Below are positions 1-8,466 of a DNA stretch of 30,989 bases, piece by piece. Positions within the stretch are counted from its first letter, which is position 1. Each line of letters begins with the position of its first letter. The position numbers and the translations under genes are program-made. This DNA is from Verrucomicrobiota bacterium (GTDB lineage: Bacteria > Verrucomicrobiota > Verrucomicrobiia > Limisphaerales > JAEYXS01): positions 1 to 30,989 of the forward strand of contig JAEYXS010000044.1 in assembly GCA_023431185.1 (NCBI GenBank), in the 5' to 3' direction. The notes under the pieces are model-generated. The model worked only from the letters and a program-made list of their open reading frames with translations, did not search any database and was not told the DNA's origin.

Positions 1-609
1 CCCCCGTTTCAATCCGCGCGTCAATTCCGCCAGCTTGGATTTCGGACTCCCCGCACACGCCTCCCGGATGCGCCGGTCCACCGCCCAACCCGAGCAGCGA
101 TCCTCCAGAATGACACCCGTCTTGTCCAAGCGGATGTGCCCGATCTCCGCCTCACCCGGCTTGGCCCCGTGATAGATGCGCCTATCCACCACCAATCCAC
201 CACCCACGCCGCTGCCCATCGTGATGTAAAAGACCGGATTCAACCCCTTGCCCGCCCCACACAAGGCTTCGCCAAAGGCTGCCGTGTTCGCGTCATTATC
301 CACCTTGACCGGCAAGCCGCTCAGTTTCTTCAACCAATCCCCGATCGGAAACTCCGACCACCCCTCGATCTGATGCGAACAACAGATATGCCCCGTCTCA
401 CAATCCACCGGCCCGCCAAACCCCACACCGATAGCCTTCGCCTTCGTCGTCGCGATCAATTCCGGCAACACCCCGGCGATCTGCTCCCGGATACCCTCAC
501 CACCACGCTCCTTATCCACATTGAAGCGACGACGTTCCTTGATCACACCATCTGCATCCCCCGCGACCAACTGGAGCTTCGTTCCCCCGATTTCGATTCC
601 GATGAGCAT
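1..609 (-). CDS. ROK-family sugar kinase (glucokinase-like), C-terminus beyond window
   Basis: The frame is open from ATG at 609 to the window edge, giving 203 codons with no stop, so this is the N-terminal two thirds of a ROK kinase (family usually about 300 residues). ROK kinases phosphorylate glucose or related sugars with ATP in the cytoplasm. Visible signatures are the N-terminal phosphate-binding segment GIEIGGTKLQLVAGD (about residues 3-17), the sugar/catalytic segment VKVDNDANTAAFGEAL (catalytic Asp within DND) and the glycine-rich MGSGVGGGLVVD. The region that in canonical ROK proteins carries the zinc motif CxCGxxGC reads EDRCSGWAVDRR here, so the cysteine cluster is missing. The start follows directly from the conserved N-terminus. 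A perfect 8-bp hairpin lies 13 nt upstream of the ATG. Family assignment is firm; substrate is not known. Confidence 0.92.
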   Translation of the reverse strand, partial: MLIGIEIGGTKLQLVAGDADGVIKERRRFNVDKERGGEGIREQIAGVLPELIATTKAKAIGVGFGGPVDCETGHICCSHQIEGWSEFPIGDWLKKLSGLPVKVDNDANTAAFGEALCGAGKGLNPVFYITMGSGVGGGLVVDRRIYHGAKPGEAEIGHIRLDKTGVILEDRCSGWAVDRRIREACAGSPKSKLAELTRGLKRG

Positions 610-621
610 ATTCAGTGGAGC

Positions 622-640
622 GCGGGTTGTCTCAACCCGC
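622..640. repeat. Short perfect hairpin upstream of the ROK gene
   Basis: GCGGGTTG-TCT-CAACCCGC forms an 8-bp stem with a 3-nt loop, 13 nt upstream of the ROK start at 609. It could be a 5' UTR structure or an interspersed palindromic repeat. There is no T-tract on either side, so it is unlikely to be a terminator. The rest of 641-721 shows nothing recognisable. Confidence 0.5.
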
Positions 641-721
641 AGCAATATCCGATTCCAAGTGCAGCAATGAAGATTTCAGCGCAGCCAAGCAACCCGCAAA
701 TCCTTTTCTCCATTCTCAATT

Positions 722-1312
722 CTAAATTAGATTAAAGTACTCCGGCTCGTTACCATCCTTCCACTTGATATTGCACCCTAAGCTCGCCTTTTGGTCAGCA
801 GGCGCGGATTGCCCCGCCAAAGCCGCATCCACCGCCGCCCGCAAATCCTTTCCCGTCACCGGCAGGATCTTCTCCACCCTTGGACGGCTGTCATCGAACT
901 GCCCGCGATAAAACAGCTTCTGCTCCTTGTCGTACACGAAGAAATCCGGCGTGCAGGCAGCCCTATACGCCTTCGCCACCGCCTGCGATTCATCATACAG
1001 GTATGGGAAAGTGTAACCCGCCGCCTTGGCTTCCTCGGCCATCTTGGCCGGACTGTCATCCGGATGATTCACGATGTCATTCGCGCTGATCGCCACGATC
1101 ACCGCGCCCTTCGCTTGATACTCCTGCCCGAACTTCGCCAGTTCCGCCCGGATATGCTTCACATACGGGCAGTGATTGCAGATGAACATCACCACCAGCG
1201 CCGGTGCGCCCTTGAAATCGCTCAATGAATAAACTCTGCCGCTGGGATCGGGCAAAGCGAAGTGTGGCGCGGGCGTGCCCAGCGGAACCATGGTGGAAGG
1301 TGTGCGTGCCAT
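722..1312 (-). CDS. Thioredoxin-fold redoxin (AhpC/TSA-like) protein
   Basis: A 196-residue cytoplasmic-looking protein of the thioredoxin-like AhpC/TSA or redoxin superfamily. The N-terminus (LGTPAPHFALPDPSGRVYSL) is the classic redoxin opening. It is followed by a strand and the active site FICNHCPYVKH with the CxxC pair at C45 and C48. Later comes a cis-Pro-type segment (AACTPDFFVYD) preceding a strand, as in thioredoxins. The CNHC motif is typical of a family often annotated as thioredoxin family protein; it presumably acts in thiol-disulfide or peroxide chemistry, with electron donor unknown. No signal peptide is seen. It lies 67 nt downstream of the efflux permease stop on the same strand and could be read through from that operon, though a functional link is not evident. 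Confidence 0.88.
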   Translation of the reverse strand: MARTPSTMVPLGTPAPHFALPDPSGRVYSLSDFKGAPALVVMFICNHCPYVKHIRAELAKFGQEYQAKGAVIVAISANDIVNHPDDSPAKMAEEAKAAGYTFPYLYDESQAVAKAYRAACTPDFFVYDKEQKLFYRGQFDDSRPRVEKILPVTGKDLRAAVDAALAGQSAPADQKASLGCNIKWKDGNEPEYFNLI

Positions 1313-1379
1313 AAAATTTAGCTGCCGCCAAGGGAGCCAACTTTCCGCCTAAATGCAAGATTAAGGAATACTCCCCGGT

Positions 1380-2735
1380 TCACTCATACCGTAGCGCTTG
1401 GATAGGGTCCAAACGCGAAGCTTTGAACGCCGGGAACAGCCCTGCCAAGATACCGGTGGCGGCGCTGAAAGCCACGGCGATGGTCATGGTGTCCATCGTG
1501 ATGACCGGAGAATTGGATGCCGGTGACAGAATAGTAAGTATCTCCACCAAGCCGTAGGAGGCACCGATGCCCGCGAGTCCACCTAGCAACGACACGGTCA
1601 CGCTCTCCACCACGATCTGGATGAAGATGGTCGCGTCCGTCGCACCCAAGGCCTTGCAGGTGCCGATCTCGCGGATGCGCTCGTTGATACTGGCCAGCAT
1701 GATGTTCATGATGCCGATGCCGCCGACTAACAGACTCAAGCCGGCGATGATACCACCGCTGATGCGCGCATTCTTGATGCGTTTGTTGATGTCCTCCACC
1801 TGGTTTTCCTGCGTGCGGAAGCTGAAGTCCTCGACGCCATTATGCGTCATGAGCATGACGTTGCGGGCTTGGGCGAGGGCGGCATCCATCAATTCCAAGT
1901 CCGCCACTTTGATGTCCATATCCGAGAGGCGCGGGTCGGGCAGCCCGCCGGTGCCGGAAGCAGAACGGAACTTCACCCACATCGTGTTGAGCGGGATGTA
2001 AACCGTGTTGTTCTTCCGCCAGAAGGCGTCCCATTCCTTGCGCATCCAGCCGCGTTGACGCGCCGGGCCAGTGGCTTCTTCCTTGGGTTGGTTCTTTTCC
2101 AGTTCGCGCATCTTGCGCGCCTGCTCGCTCTCGTAATGCTGAAACATGCCCACGATGACGAAGGGCACGCGGTTGATGTTGATGACCTCACCCACGGGAT
2201 TGATCTCATGGCCGACTTGCTCCGGTGATCCGAAGATGGCATCACGGATGCCGGTGCCGATGACGCACACGTTATGCGCATTCTCCTCATCGAGGTCCGT
2301 GAAGAAACGGCCATGCTCCACTTCAAAGAGGTTCATCTCCAAGACGGCGGGCCAGACACCGACGCACTCGGAAGGATTCGCAGTCTTGCCTTTGGCGCTG
2401 ACCACGGCGCCGCGCAATTCCATTTCCGGCGACACCACTTTGATGAGGGGCGCACTCTCCCGCAGGGCATAGACATCTTTGATGGTGCGACCTGGGGCCT
2501 GGTCTTTCAGGTGCTCCTGATACAGCGGCACGTCTTCATCGCGCACCAGCACCTTGTCGAGGCCGCCCATCGCGATGAGCGCCTCTTTCATGCCGTTCTC
2601 CATGCCCTTCGTCACCGCCGCCATGGCTACGAGACTGGCGACGCCGAGCACGATGCCGAGCATCGTCAGGAGCGAGCGGAACTTATGCGCCCAGATCTCC
2701 TTCAGGCCGATGAAGATGGTGTTCAGGAAAGTCAT
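1380..2735 (-). CDS. MacB/LolC-type ABC transporter permease (second paralogue)
   Basis: A 451-residue inner-membrane permease with the MacB periplasmic-core plus FtsX-like layout. It has one N-terminal transmembrane helix after the cytoplasmic lead (KEIWAHKFRSLLTMLGIVLG, about residues 12-31), a long periplasmic domain, and three C-terminal helices starting near SGGIIAGLSLLVGGIGIMN. The conserved coupling segment INERIREIGTCKALGAT and the closing ASRLDPIQALRYE are characteristic. It is a clear paralogue of the gene just upstream, with the same N- and C-terminal motifs and the same HYESEQARK segment. Start ATG overlaps the previous stop by one base (TGATG), implying translational coupling. 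There is no ATP-binding domain, so it must use the separate ATPase of the operon, probably as a heterodimer. Confidence 0.93.
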   Translation of the reverse strand: MTFLNTIFIGLKEIWAHKFRSLLTMLGIVLGVASLVAMAAVTKGMENGMKEALIAMGGLDKVLVRDEDVPLYQEHLKDQAPGRTIKDVYALRESAPLIKVVSPEMELRGAVVSAKGKTANPSECVGVWPAVLEMNLFEVEHGRFFTDLDEENAHNVCVIGTGIRDAIFGSPEQVGHEINPVGEVININRVPFVIVGMFQHYESEQARKMRELEKNQPKEEATGPARQRGWMRKEWDAFWRKNNTVYIPLNTMWVKFRSASGTGGLPDPRLSDMDIKVADLELMDAALAQARNVMLMTHNGVEDFSFRTQENQVEDINKRIKNARISGGIIAGLSLLVGGIGIMNIMLASINERIREIGTCKALGATDATIFIQIVVESVTVSLLGGLAGIGASYGLVEILTILSPASNSPVITMDTMTIAVAFSAATGILAGLFPAFKASRLDPIQALRYE

Positions 2736-4117
2736 CAGTCGTATTTTAGCGCCTGGATGGGGTGCAGCCGGGAAGCCTTGATCGCCGGGAACAGCCCGGC
2801 CAGCACACCGACACCGGCGCTGCAGGCAAAAGCCAGCATCATCGCGGAAGTCGTGATGATGGGCGAATTATCCGAAGGGGTGAACGTGGCGATGGCATAG
2901 ACCAAGCCATAGGAAGCGACCAGTCCCGCCAATCCACCCACGATAGCGATCACGATGCTCTCCACCAAGATCTGCACGAAGACATCCACGGTGGTCGCGC
3001 CCAGTGCCTTGCGGATGCCGATCTCACGGATGCGCTCCGAGATGCTCGCGAACATGATGTTCATGATGCCGATACCGCCCACGATGAGGCTGATGACGGC
3101 GATAATACCGCCGCTCACCCGTGCGCTCTGGATGGTCTTGGTGATTTCCTCCGCCGTGTCCTCCTGGGTGCGGAAGGTGAAATCTTCGATACCCTTGTGC
3201 GTCATCAGCATCACGTTGCGCACCTGTTGCAGCGCGGGCTCCAGCAGGTCCACCTGCGGGATTTTCATCTGGAGCGTGGTCAGGCGGTAATCCGCCGTGC
3301 CCCCTACACCGGCGGCGGAACGGAATTTCACCTGCATGGTGCGGAGCGGGATGTAGATCGTGTTGTTCTTCAGGCGGAAGACGAAATGGCCGCCACGTGA
3401 ACGGCTGCTGTTACTACGCTGCACGCCGCCTTTTTTGTCTCCTTCCGGCGGCGGCTGGAGCTTGGCCAGTTCCCGTTCCTTGCGCGCCTGCTCGCTCTCG
3501 TAATGCTGGAACATGCCGATGATGGTGAAGGGCTGGCCGTTGATATTGATGATCTCGCCAACGGGTACGATGTCCCGGCCCACCTTGTCCGGTTCGCCGA
3601 AGAGCTGGTCGCGGATGCCGGTGCCGATGACGCAGACACTGCGGGCCTCGTCGTCATCGATCTCGTTGAACATGCGCCCGTGCTCCACCACGTGCTCGTT
3701 CAAGGCTAGGGCATCCGGCCAGGTGCCGGTGAACATATAGGGGCGGGCGGATTTGTTGCGATACGTCACCGACATGTTGCCCCGGTATCCGTATTGATCC
3801 ACGGATGGCACGATCTGGTTCACCAACGTCGCACTGGCCTTGAGCGCATGGACATCATGCATCGTCACGCCGGAGGCTTGGCCGATGAGATGCCGCTGAT
3901 ACGCGGGCAATTCATCGGTCTGCTCGACCCGGATCTTCTCCAAACCGCCCATCGCGACCAGGGCTTCACGCAAACCGTTCTCCAGGCCTTTCACCATCGC
4001 GGACATGGCCACGAGACTGGACACGCCAAGGATGATCCCCAGCATGGTCAGCAGGGAGCGGAACTTGTGCGCCCAGATCTCACGGAAGCCCGTGGCGATG
4101 GTATTTCCCAGATTCAC
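2735..4117 (-). CDS. MacB/LolC-type ABC transporter permease (first paralogue)
   Basis: A 460-residue permease of the MacB periplasmic-core/FtsX type. The N-terminal lead REIWAHKFRSLLTMLGIILG precedes TM1. A periplasmic domain of roughly 290 residues follows, then three C-terminal helices beginning at SGGIIAVISLIVGGIGIMN, the coupling helix ISERIREIGIRKALGATTV, and a final ASRLHPIQALKYD. It starts four bases inside the end of the ATPase gene (ATGA overlap) and ends with a one-base overlap onto the second permease, so ATPase and both permeases are one translational unit. Such transporters move lipoproteins, peptides, lipids or drugs out of the inner membrane, working with a MacA-like adaptor and usually a TolC-like channel, which is not in the window. 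Cargo is unknown. Confidence 0.93.
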   Translation of the reverse strand: MNLGNTIATGFREIWAHKFRSLLTMLGIILGVSSLVAMSAMVKGLENGLREALVAMGGLEKIRVEQTDELPAYQRHLIGQASGVTMHDVHALKASATLVNQIVPSVDQYGYRGNMSVTYRNKSARPYMFTGTWPDALALNEHVVEHGRMFNEIDDDEARSVCVIGTGIRDQLFGEPDKVGRDIVPVGEIININGQPFTIIGMFQHYESEQARKERELAKLQPPPEGDKKGGVQRSNSSRSRGGHFVFRLKNNTIYIPLRTMQVKFRSAAGVGGTADYRLTTLQMKIPQVDLLEPALQQVRNVMLMTHKGIEDFTFRTQEDTAEEITKTIQSARVSGGIIAVISLIVGGIGIMNIMFASISERIREIGIRKALGATTVDVFVQILVESIVIAIVGGLAGLVASYGLVYAIATFTPSDNSPIITTSAMMLAFACSAGVGVLAGLFPAIKASRLHPIQALKYD

Positions 4118-4842
4118 TTGGTCGTGGTTGCAGTCGCGGGAATTCGGTCCAATCCCGCCAGCTTGCGATCGACTTCTTTCGCGATCTTACCGTCGCGGAT
4201 CTCAAGGCGACGAGGTGTGACCGCCGCGATCTCCGGATCATGCGTCACCAAAATGATCGTGCGGCCCTCTTCATGAAACTTATGGAACATATCCAGCACG
4301 ACCTCGCCCGTGTGGGAGTCGAGGTTGCCGGTGGGTTCATCGGCGAAGATGATGCGCGGATCGTTCACCAAGGCGCGGGCGATGGCCACGCGCTGTTGCT
4401 GGCCGCCGGATAATTGTGAAGGACGATGGCCTGCGCGATTGTCGATGCCCACCTTCTTCATGGCTTCCATCGCACGTTCGCGACGTTCGCGTCCGCCCAG
4501 GCCGGAATAAACCATGGGCAATTCCACGTTTTGCAACACGTTCAGCTTGGGCAACAGGTTGAACGACTGGAACACGAAACCGATCTTGCGGTTGCGGATG
4601 GCCGCGAGCTGGCGGGAGGAGGCGTTATGGATCATCACACCATCGAGCTGGATGGTGCCGGACGTGGGCGAGTCCAGGCAGCCGAGGATGTGCATGAGCG
4701 TGGACTTGCCGCTGCCGGATGGGCCGATGATGGACATGAAATCACCGGCATTGATATCCACGGTGATGTCATCCAGCGCATGGATCAGCTCTTCCCCCAT
4801 GCGGTACGTCTTGCGGACGTTGCGTAATTCGACAAGCGCCAT
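4114..4842 (-). CDS. ABC transporter ATPase, MacB/LolD type
   Basis: A 242-residue cytoplasmic ATPase of the MacB/LolD/FtsE-like exporter class. It shows Walker A GPSGSGKST (residues 40-48), Q-loop FVFQSFNLLP, signature LSGGQ (144-148) followed by QQRVAIARAL, Walker B IIFADEPTGNLDS with E169, and the H-loop ILVTHD (H201). The stretch around PTSGTIQLDG and FADEPTGNLD is characteristic of this class rather than of importers. It lies 12 nt after the adaptor stop and overlaps the first permease by 4 nt. It powers the two permease subunits encoded next. Confidence 0.95.
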   Translation of the reverse strand: MALVELRNVRKTYRMGEELIHALDDITVDINAGDFMSIIGPSGSGKSTLMHILGCLDSPTSGTIQLDGVMIHNASSRQLAAIRNRKIGFVFQSFNLLPKLNVLQNVELPMVYSGLGGRERRERAMEAMKKVGIDNRAGHRPSQLSGGQQQRVAIARALVNDPRIIFADEPTGNLDSHTGEVVLDMFHKFHEEGRTIILVTHDPEIAAVTPRRLEIRDGKIAKEVDRKLAGLDRIPATATTTK

Positions 4843-4854
4843 AAGCCGGATGGT

Positions 4855-6027
4855 TCAGGTGCCGCTCTTGGGAGTTTTCTCGCCAGAAGTGGCCGCGTCC
4901 TTCTCCTTCTTTTTCTTGCTGTCGCCTTTGCCGATGGTCGCGTTCTTGACTTCAGTGCCCGCAGGCGGCTGTTCCAGGGCCACCAGTTCACCCTCCTGCA
5001 AGCCCGAGAGGATTTCCGCGTAAAAGAAGTCCGAGATGCCCACCCGCACCGGGCGTTGTTCAAAGGTGTTATCCTTCACCACGTACGCGTAGCGCTCACC
5101 TTGTTCAGAGAACACCGCTGGTAAAGGAACCGCCAACACGCCCGCAGCAGAAGCCACGGGAATGGCGAGATTCGCCGTCATGCCGGGCTGGATGCGTTCA
5201 TCGATCTCGGTTATGAGCACGCGCACTTCGAAGCCCTTGATGTTGTTCTTGATCGTTGCCTGCGGGGCGATGCGGTTCACCTTGCCCTTCACCTTCAGGC
5301 CGCTGACGGCTTCCACCTTCACGTCCACCTCCATGCCGGTCTTGAGCCGGATGATGTCCGCCTGGTTGACGTGGGCGATGATGATCATCTCGTTCAAGTT
5401 CGCGATGCTCATGACCTCGGTGCCGCTGTTGAAGCCAGCCGAGCCCGAGACGGCCTGACCGACTGACACCGGGCGAGTCAGCACCGTACAATCGAACGGG
5501 GCCATGATCTTGGTCTTGGAGTAGCGGTCCTTGGAAAGCTCCAGCGAGCGCTCGGCCTTCTCAATATTGTTCTTCGCCAGTTCATACTCTGTGCGGGCGT
5601 TATCATAGACTTCCTTGGAGACGAGCTGTTCTTTGAAGAGCTTCTCTTCACGCTCGAAATCCCGCTTGGCCTTGTCCAGTTGAAGTTTGGCGGATTCGAT
5701 CTCCGTCTCGCGAGTGGCGATCTCGATGAGCAGGTCCTTGTCATCCAAGGCGAAGAGCAATTGCCCCTTTTTCACGCGGTCGCCGATGTCCACCGTCAGC
5801 AACTGGATGCGGCCATTGATCTCCGGGCGCACGGAGACTTGCTCGGCGGGTCCGATCTCGCCTGCCACATTGATGGCGAAACTGATGTCGCGCGCTTCCA
5901 CCGGAGCAGTCTTGGTGCGGTTGGCCACCGGGTCCAAGGCAGCCTGCTGGGCGGCAGTTTCCTTCCACTTCTGGAAACCCCAGACGCCGCCACCGATCAG
6001 CAGGACGATGATCAATAAATTCTTCAT
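4855..6027 (-). CDS. Periplasmic adaptor (membrane fusion protein), MacA/HlyD type
   Basis: The frame is open back to 6279, but the start at 6027 is preferred. It gives a 390-residue protein beginning MKNLLIIVLLIGGGVWGF, a membrane anchor at residues 3-18, while the upstream codons encode nothing protein-like. Order of parts: anchor; biotinyl-lipoyl-like half (VSVRPEINGRIQLLTVDIGD, about 65-84); a long Glu/Lys-rich coiled-coil hairpin (about 100-172); the second lipoyl half (IMAPFDCTVLTRPVSVGQAV); beta-barrel; C-terminal membrane-proximal domain; and a charged Lys-rich tail (last ~25 residues). Adaptors of this kind bridge the inner-membrane MacB-like permease and an outer-membrane channel. 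It is the first gene of the operon, 12 nt before the ATPase. No strong Shine-Dalgarno is seen before the chosen start. Confidence 0.9.
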   Translation of the reverse strand: MKNLLIIVLLIGGGVWGFQKWKETAAQQAALDPVANRTKTAPVEARDISFAINVAGEIGPAEQVSVRPEINGRIQLLTVDIGDRVKKGQLLFALDDKDLLIEIATRETEIESAKLQLDKAKRDFEREEKLFKEQLVSKEVYDNARTEYELAKNNIEKAERSLELSKDRYSKTKIMAPFDCTVLTRPVSVGQAVSGSAGFNSGTEVMSIANLNEMIIIAHVNQADIIRLKTGMEVDVKVEAVSGLKVKGKVNRIAPQATIKNNIKGFEVRVLITEIDERIQPGMTANLAIPVASAAGVLAVPLPAVFSEQGERYAYVVKDNTFEQRPVRVGISDFFYAEILSGLQEGELVALEQPPAGTEVKNATIGKGDSKKKKEKDAATSGEKTPKSGT

Positions 6028-6389
6028 GAGTAAAACGCGTCGTATCTTAAAACTGTTGTGGGGCGAGTGCAAACGATGATTGCGGGAAATGCGTTTCCCT
6101 CGCCTTCTTCCTCTCGGGCCACTAGACCCGGCGCTGTCGCAGCTCTCCACATGGCGCGAAGATGACAGGTTCTGTGGATGACCGTTACTCTTCCGCTCGC
6201 TATGACTCACTACAACTGCACAAAATTTCAGAAAAAACGGCGTTCGGCTGCTAGCACAGCCCTGCCCGCCCCTTCTCATGGCGGAATTCCTGCCACAAAT
6301 GGCCGCTGAGCAACGCTTTCCGTTTGCCTTTCACCCATTGGCTCGCTATCTCTAAGGCCCGAACCATTCGTAACTAACAAGCACGATTT
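6028..6389. other. Divergent intergenic region between efflux operon and TIM-barrel gene
   Basis: About 360 bp separating genes transcribed in opposite directions, so it should hold both promoters. I could not identify a convincing -35/-10 pair, operator palindrome, riboswitch or small gene. The central part is AT-richer (around 6210-6245). The minus-strand frame through here (to 6279) is an upstream extension of the adaptor frame without protein character. Confidence 0.4.
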
Positions 6390-7424
6390 ATGGCCCAAGC
6401 CTGCTATCATCCGAGCATCGAAGGCGCCCAACATGGCGCGAAGTCACTTCCCCAATTTTTGGATTACGCCAAAGCAGCCGGTGCGGCCGGCGTGCAGCCG
6501 AGCAATTACATGCTGGGCAATGGCAAGGGCGGCTTCCTGAAGGCCAAAGAGATCCAGACCCTTTTCTCCGACCGCGGCATGTCGCTGGACGGCATCTCCG
6601 CCCACTGCCCGTTCTGGGTGCATACCAGCGCCTGGACCGGCACGAAATCCGGCAACCCGTTCATCGCGCCGGACGTCGCCAAGCTTCCTCCCGACAAGAT
6701 CGAGAAATGGCACGAAAGCTACCTGCTCAAGCTGATGGACCTCGCCGCCGAACTCGGCGTGAAGACCATCCCGATGTTCTGGGGCGTAGCCTTCGGTTGG
6801 GAACTCGCGAGCGGTTATCCGTGGGGTTTCTGGAGCGGCGGCGGCTTCGACCTCTTGAAGGAAGGGCAGGAACGTTTCGTGAAGAAGACGGCCAAGCTCC
6901 GCGCCCACGCGAACAAGCTGGGCCTGAAACTTTGCCATGAGATCCATCCGGGCACGGGTGCGATGACGGCCGATGATTTCCTGATGCTGGTGAAGATCTG
7001 CGACAATGACCCCTGCCTCGCCGTGAACGCCGATCCATCCCACTGCTGGGAAGGCGAATCTTGGGAGAACCGCTTCCTGAAGGTCGGGCCGTATGTCTAT
7101 GCCTGCCACGTGAAGAACTTTGTCATCCGCCCGAACATTCCCTTGCGCCTCATGGAAGGCAACTGGGGCAAGCGTGCGATGCAGTTCACGGACCTCGCCA
7201 GCGGCGACCTGAACATGCAGCGCTACACGGAATTGCTCATCCACATCGGCTATCCGCAACGCTACTGCCAGCTCACGGGTGCGAAAACGGCCCCGCTCAT
7301 CGTGGAAGCCGAGAGCGCGCACAAGGACTTGGACTACACGAGCGCCAATGGCATCGGCTACGTCCGCGACAACCTGTGCTACCCGGTGGCCAGTGGCTCC
7401 TTCGAAGATGGCATGGGAGCTTAG
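6390..7424 (+). CDS. Sugar phosphate isomerase/epimerase-like TIM-barrel protein
   Basis: A 344-residue protein of the xylose isomerase-like TIM-barrel (AP endonuclease 2 / sugar phosphate isomerase-epimerase) superfamily. Candidate metal ligands sit at the expected barrel positions: E184 in LCHEIHPGTG, D215 and H218 in NADPSHCWEG, H240 in YACHVKNF, and E306 in LIVEAES. Tryptophan-rich loops (MFWGVAFGWELASG and PWGFWSGGGF) probably shape the sugar pocket. There is no signal peptide, so it is cytoplasmic. Relatives in PVC bacteria often sit with sugar dehydrogenases and are annotated only generically; the exact substrate is unknown. It is monocistronic: a strong terminator follows 21 nt after the stop. 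The start codon has no obvious Shine-Dalgarno, but the N-terminal ACYHPSIEGAQ matches where the first barrel strand should lie. Confidence 0.85.
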   Translation: MAQACYHPSIEGAQHGAKSLPQFLDYAKAAGAAGVQPSNYMLGNGKGGFLKAKEIQTLFSDRGMSLDGISAHCPFWVHTSAWTGTKSGNPFIAPDVAKLPPDKIEKWHESYLLKLMDLAAELGVKTIPMFWGVAFGWELASGYPWGFWSGGGFDLLKEGQERFVKKTAKLRAHANKLGLKLCHEIHPGTGAMTADDFLMLVKICDNDPCLAVNADPSHCWEGESWENRFLKVGPYVYACHVKNFVIRPNIPLRLMEGNWGKRAMQFTDLASGDLNMQRYTELLIHIGYPQRYCQLTGAKTAPLIVEAESAHKDLDYTSANGIGYVRDNLCYPVASGSFEDGMGA

Positions 7425-7445
7425 TCGGAAAGCATCTACAAAATG

Positions 7446-7475
7446 AAAAGGGCGCGATGCAAATCGCGCCCTTTT
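7446..7475 (+). terminator. Rho-independent terminator of the TIM-barrel gene
   Basis: A perfect 13-bp stem (AAAAGGGCGCGAT / ATCGCGCCCTTTT) with the GNRA-type tetraloop GCAA. The run of T closes the 3' arm and continues as TTTTGTC. It starts 21 nt after the stop at 7424. The A-tract on the 5' arm would allow termination from the other strand too. Confidence 0.9.
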
Positions 7476-7585
7476 GTCATTATCCGCGTACGCGCACCAA
7501 CAAGCTGAGCGGTTGTGGAATACCGTTGTTTCGCAATTGCCAGCACAGTTGTTGCGTGGTCTTATGGACATAGGAAAATCAAAGG

Positions 7586-8374
7586 ATGAAGGGGCAGCCT
7601 CCATTGAGTGTGTTACTGGTCGCCGCACTGTTGCTGGTCAGCGGCGGGTGGGGTGTGGTGGATTTTGCTTTTGATCTTGCTGACCGGGGTAGCGCTATCC
7701 GTCTGGAGTGGTTGGGTATTTTTCTTGGCCGTGGTCTGCTGAAAGGAAGCAAACAATCGCGGTTTTGGACGGTATTGCTGTCTGGAGCATTGCTGGCCAT
7801 GGCCGGATGGGTGATCGTGAGGGAGTCCTTGGCTGGGCGGCTGAATCTGGATGGAAATGATGCTTTGCCACTCATGCTGGGCTGCGTCGGCTCGCTGGCA
7901 GTGTTCGCAGCCCTGCTATCCGCCTCGGCAAAATCCTGGTGCCAGCCGGGTCAAGACATGTCCCAAGCGGACCTGCGCTTGGCTACCCTGCTTTGTCTGG
8001 CCGGAATGTTCACCGGTCTGATGCTAAACCTTCAGGCGATGGACCACTCCCGAGCTTTGAAAGAGCAGAAACAGCTCATCCAGCAATCATTCCAAATCGA
8101 CACCCGGTTCTTTGCGCAAACGCCGGATGGCCAACCGATCAAGAAAGGATTGGCTTACAGCGGACCGATTGGCACCGACGAGACAGGACCTTTTCCAACC
8201 ACAGTCTATGTGACTGCCGACGTTAAGGGTGATCTCTGGCTGGGCCACTGGGTCACCGGCACCGCTGCCGCACCAGTAGCGGTAAATTTTTCTGTCAAAG
8301 GGCACAAGCCACAGAGTTATACCATCATCAATGGAAGCCCTCGCGAAGTGGTTTTGACTTTTGAGAGAGAATAA
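7586..8374 (+). CDS. Uncharacterised membrane protein with C-terminal beta domain (paralogue of 14309-15106)
   Basis: A 262-residue protein with no family I recognise. It has about four hydrophobic helices (near residues 8-27, 40-52, 62-80, 95-110), then another hydrophobic stretch near 130-148 and a soluble C-terminal half likely rich in beta strands. It shares distinctive blocks with the gene at 14309-15106: the opening MKxQPPxSVLL, a GLLKGxxxSRFWxxLLSG block, and a closing YTIxNGSPxEVxLT. This makes the two diverged paralogues of one family. The C-terminal part may be periplasmic or cytoplasmic; topology cannot be decided by eye. The start ATG has only a weak upstream purine stretch. The downstream 8375-8466 contains an 8-bp inverted repeat (8400-8407 / 8418-8425) without a T-tract. 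Confidence 0.75.
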   Translation: MKGQPPLSVLLVAALLLVSGGWGVVDFAFDLADRGSAIRLEWLGIFLGRGLLKGSKQSRFWTVLLSGALLAMAGWVIVRESLAGRLNLDGNDALPLMLGCVGSLAVFAALLSASAKSWCQPGQDMSQADLRLATLLCLAGMFTGLMLNLQAMDHSRALKEQKQLIQQSFQIDTRFFAQTPDGQPIKKGLAYSGPIGTDETGPFPTTVYVTADVKGDLWLGHWVTGTAAAPVAVNFSVKGHKPQSYTIINGSPREVVLTFERE

Positions 8375-8466
8375 AGTCGATTTGGGCATGGCCTCCAAGT
8401 CTGCTTTACTCAATTTGAAAGCAGAAACGCACGTTGAAAACCGCGTCCTTTCATGCCCGAGTTAAA

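Noticed and set aside
136..735. A 199-codon plus-strand frame opposite the ROK kinase
   Set aside because: It is antisense to a clear ROK domain and its sequence is of low-complexity, Arg/His-rich type; the ROK frame explains the DNA.
6444..7628. A 394-codon minus-strand frame
   Set aside because: Antisense to the TIM-barrel gene, which has conserved motifs; long frames opposite GC-rich genes are common.
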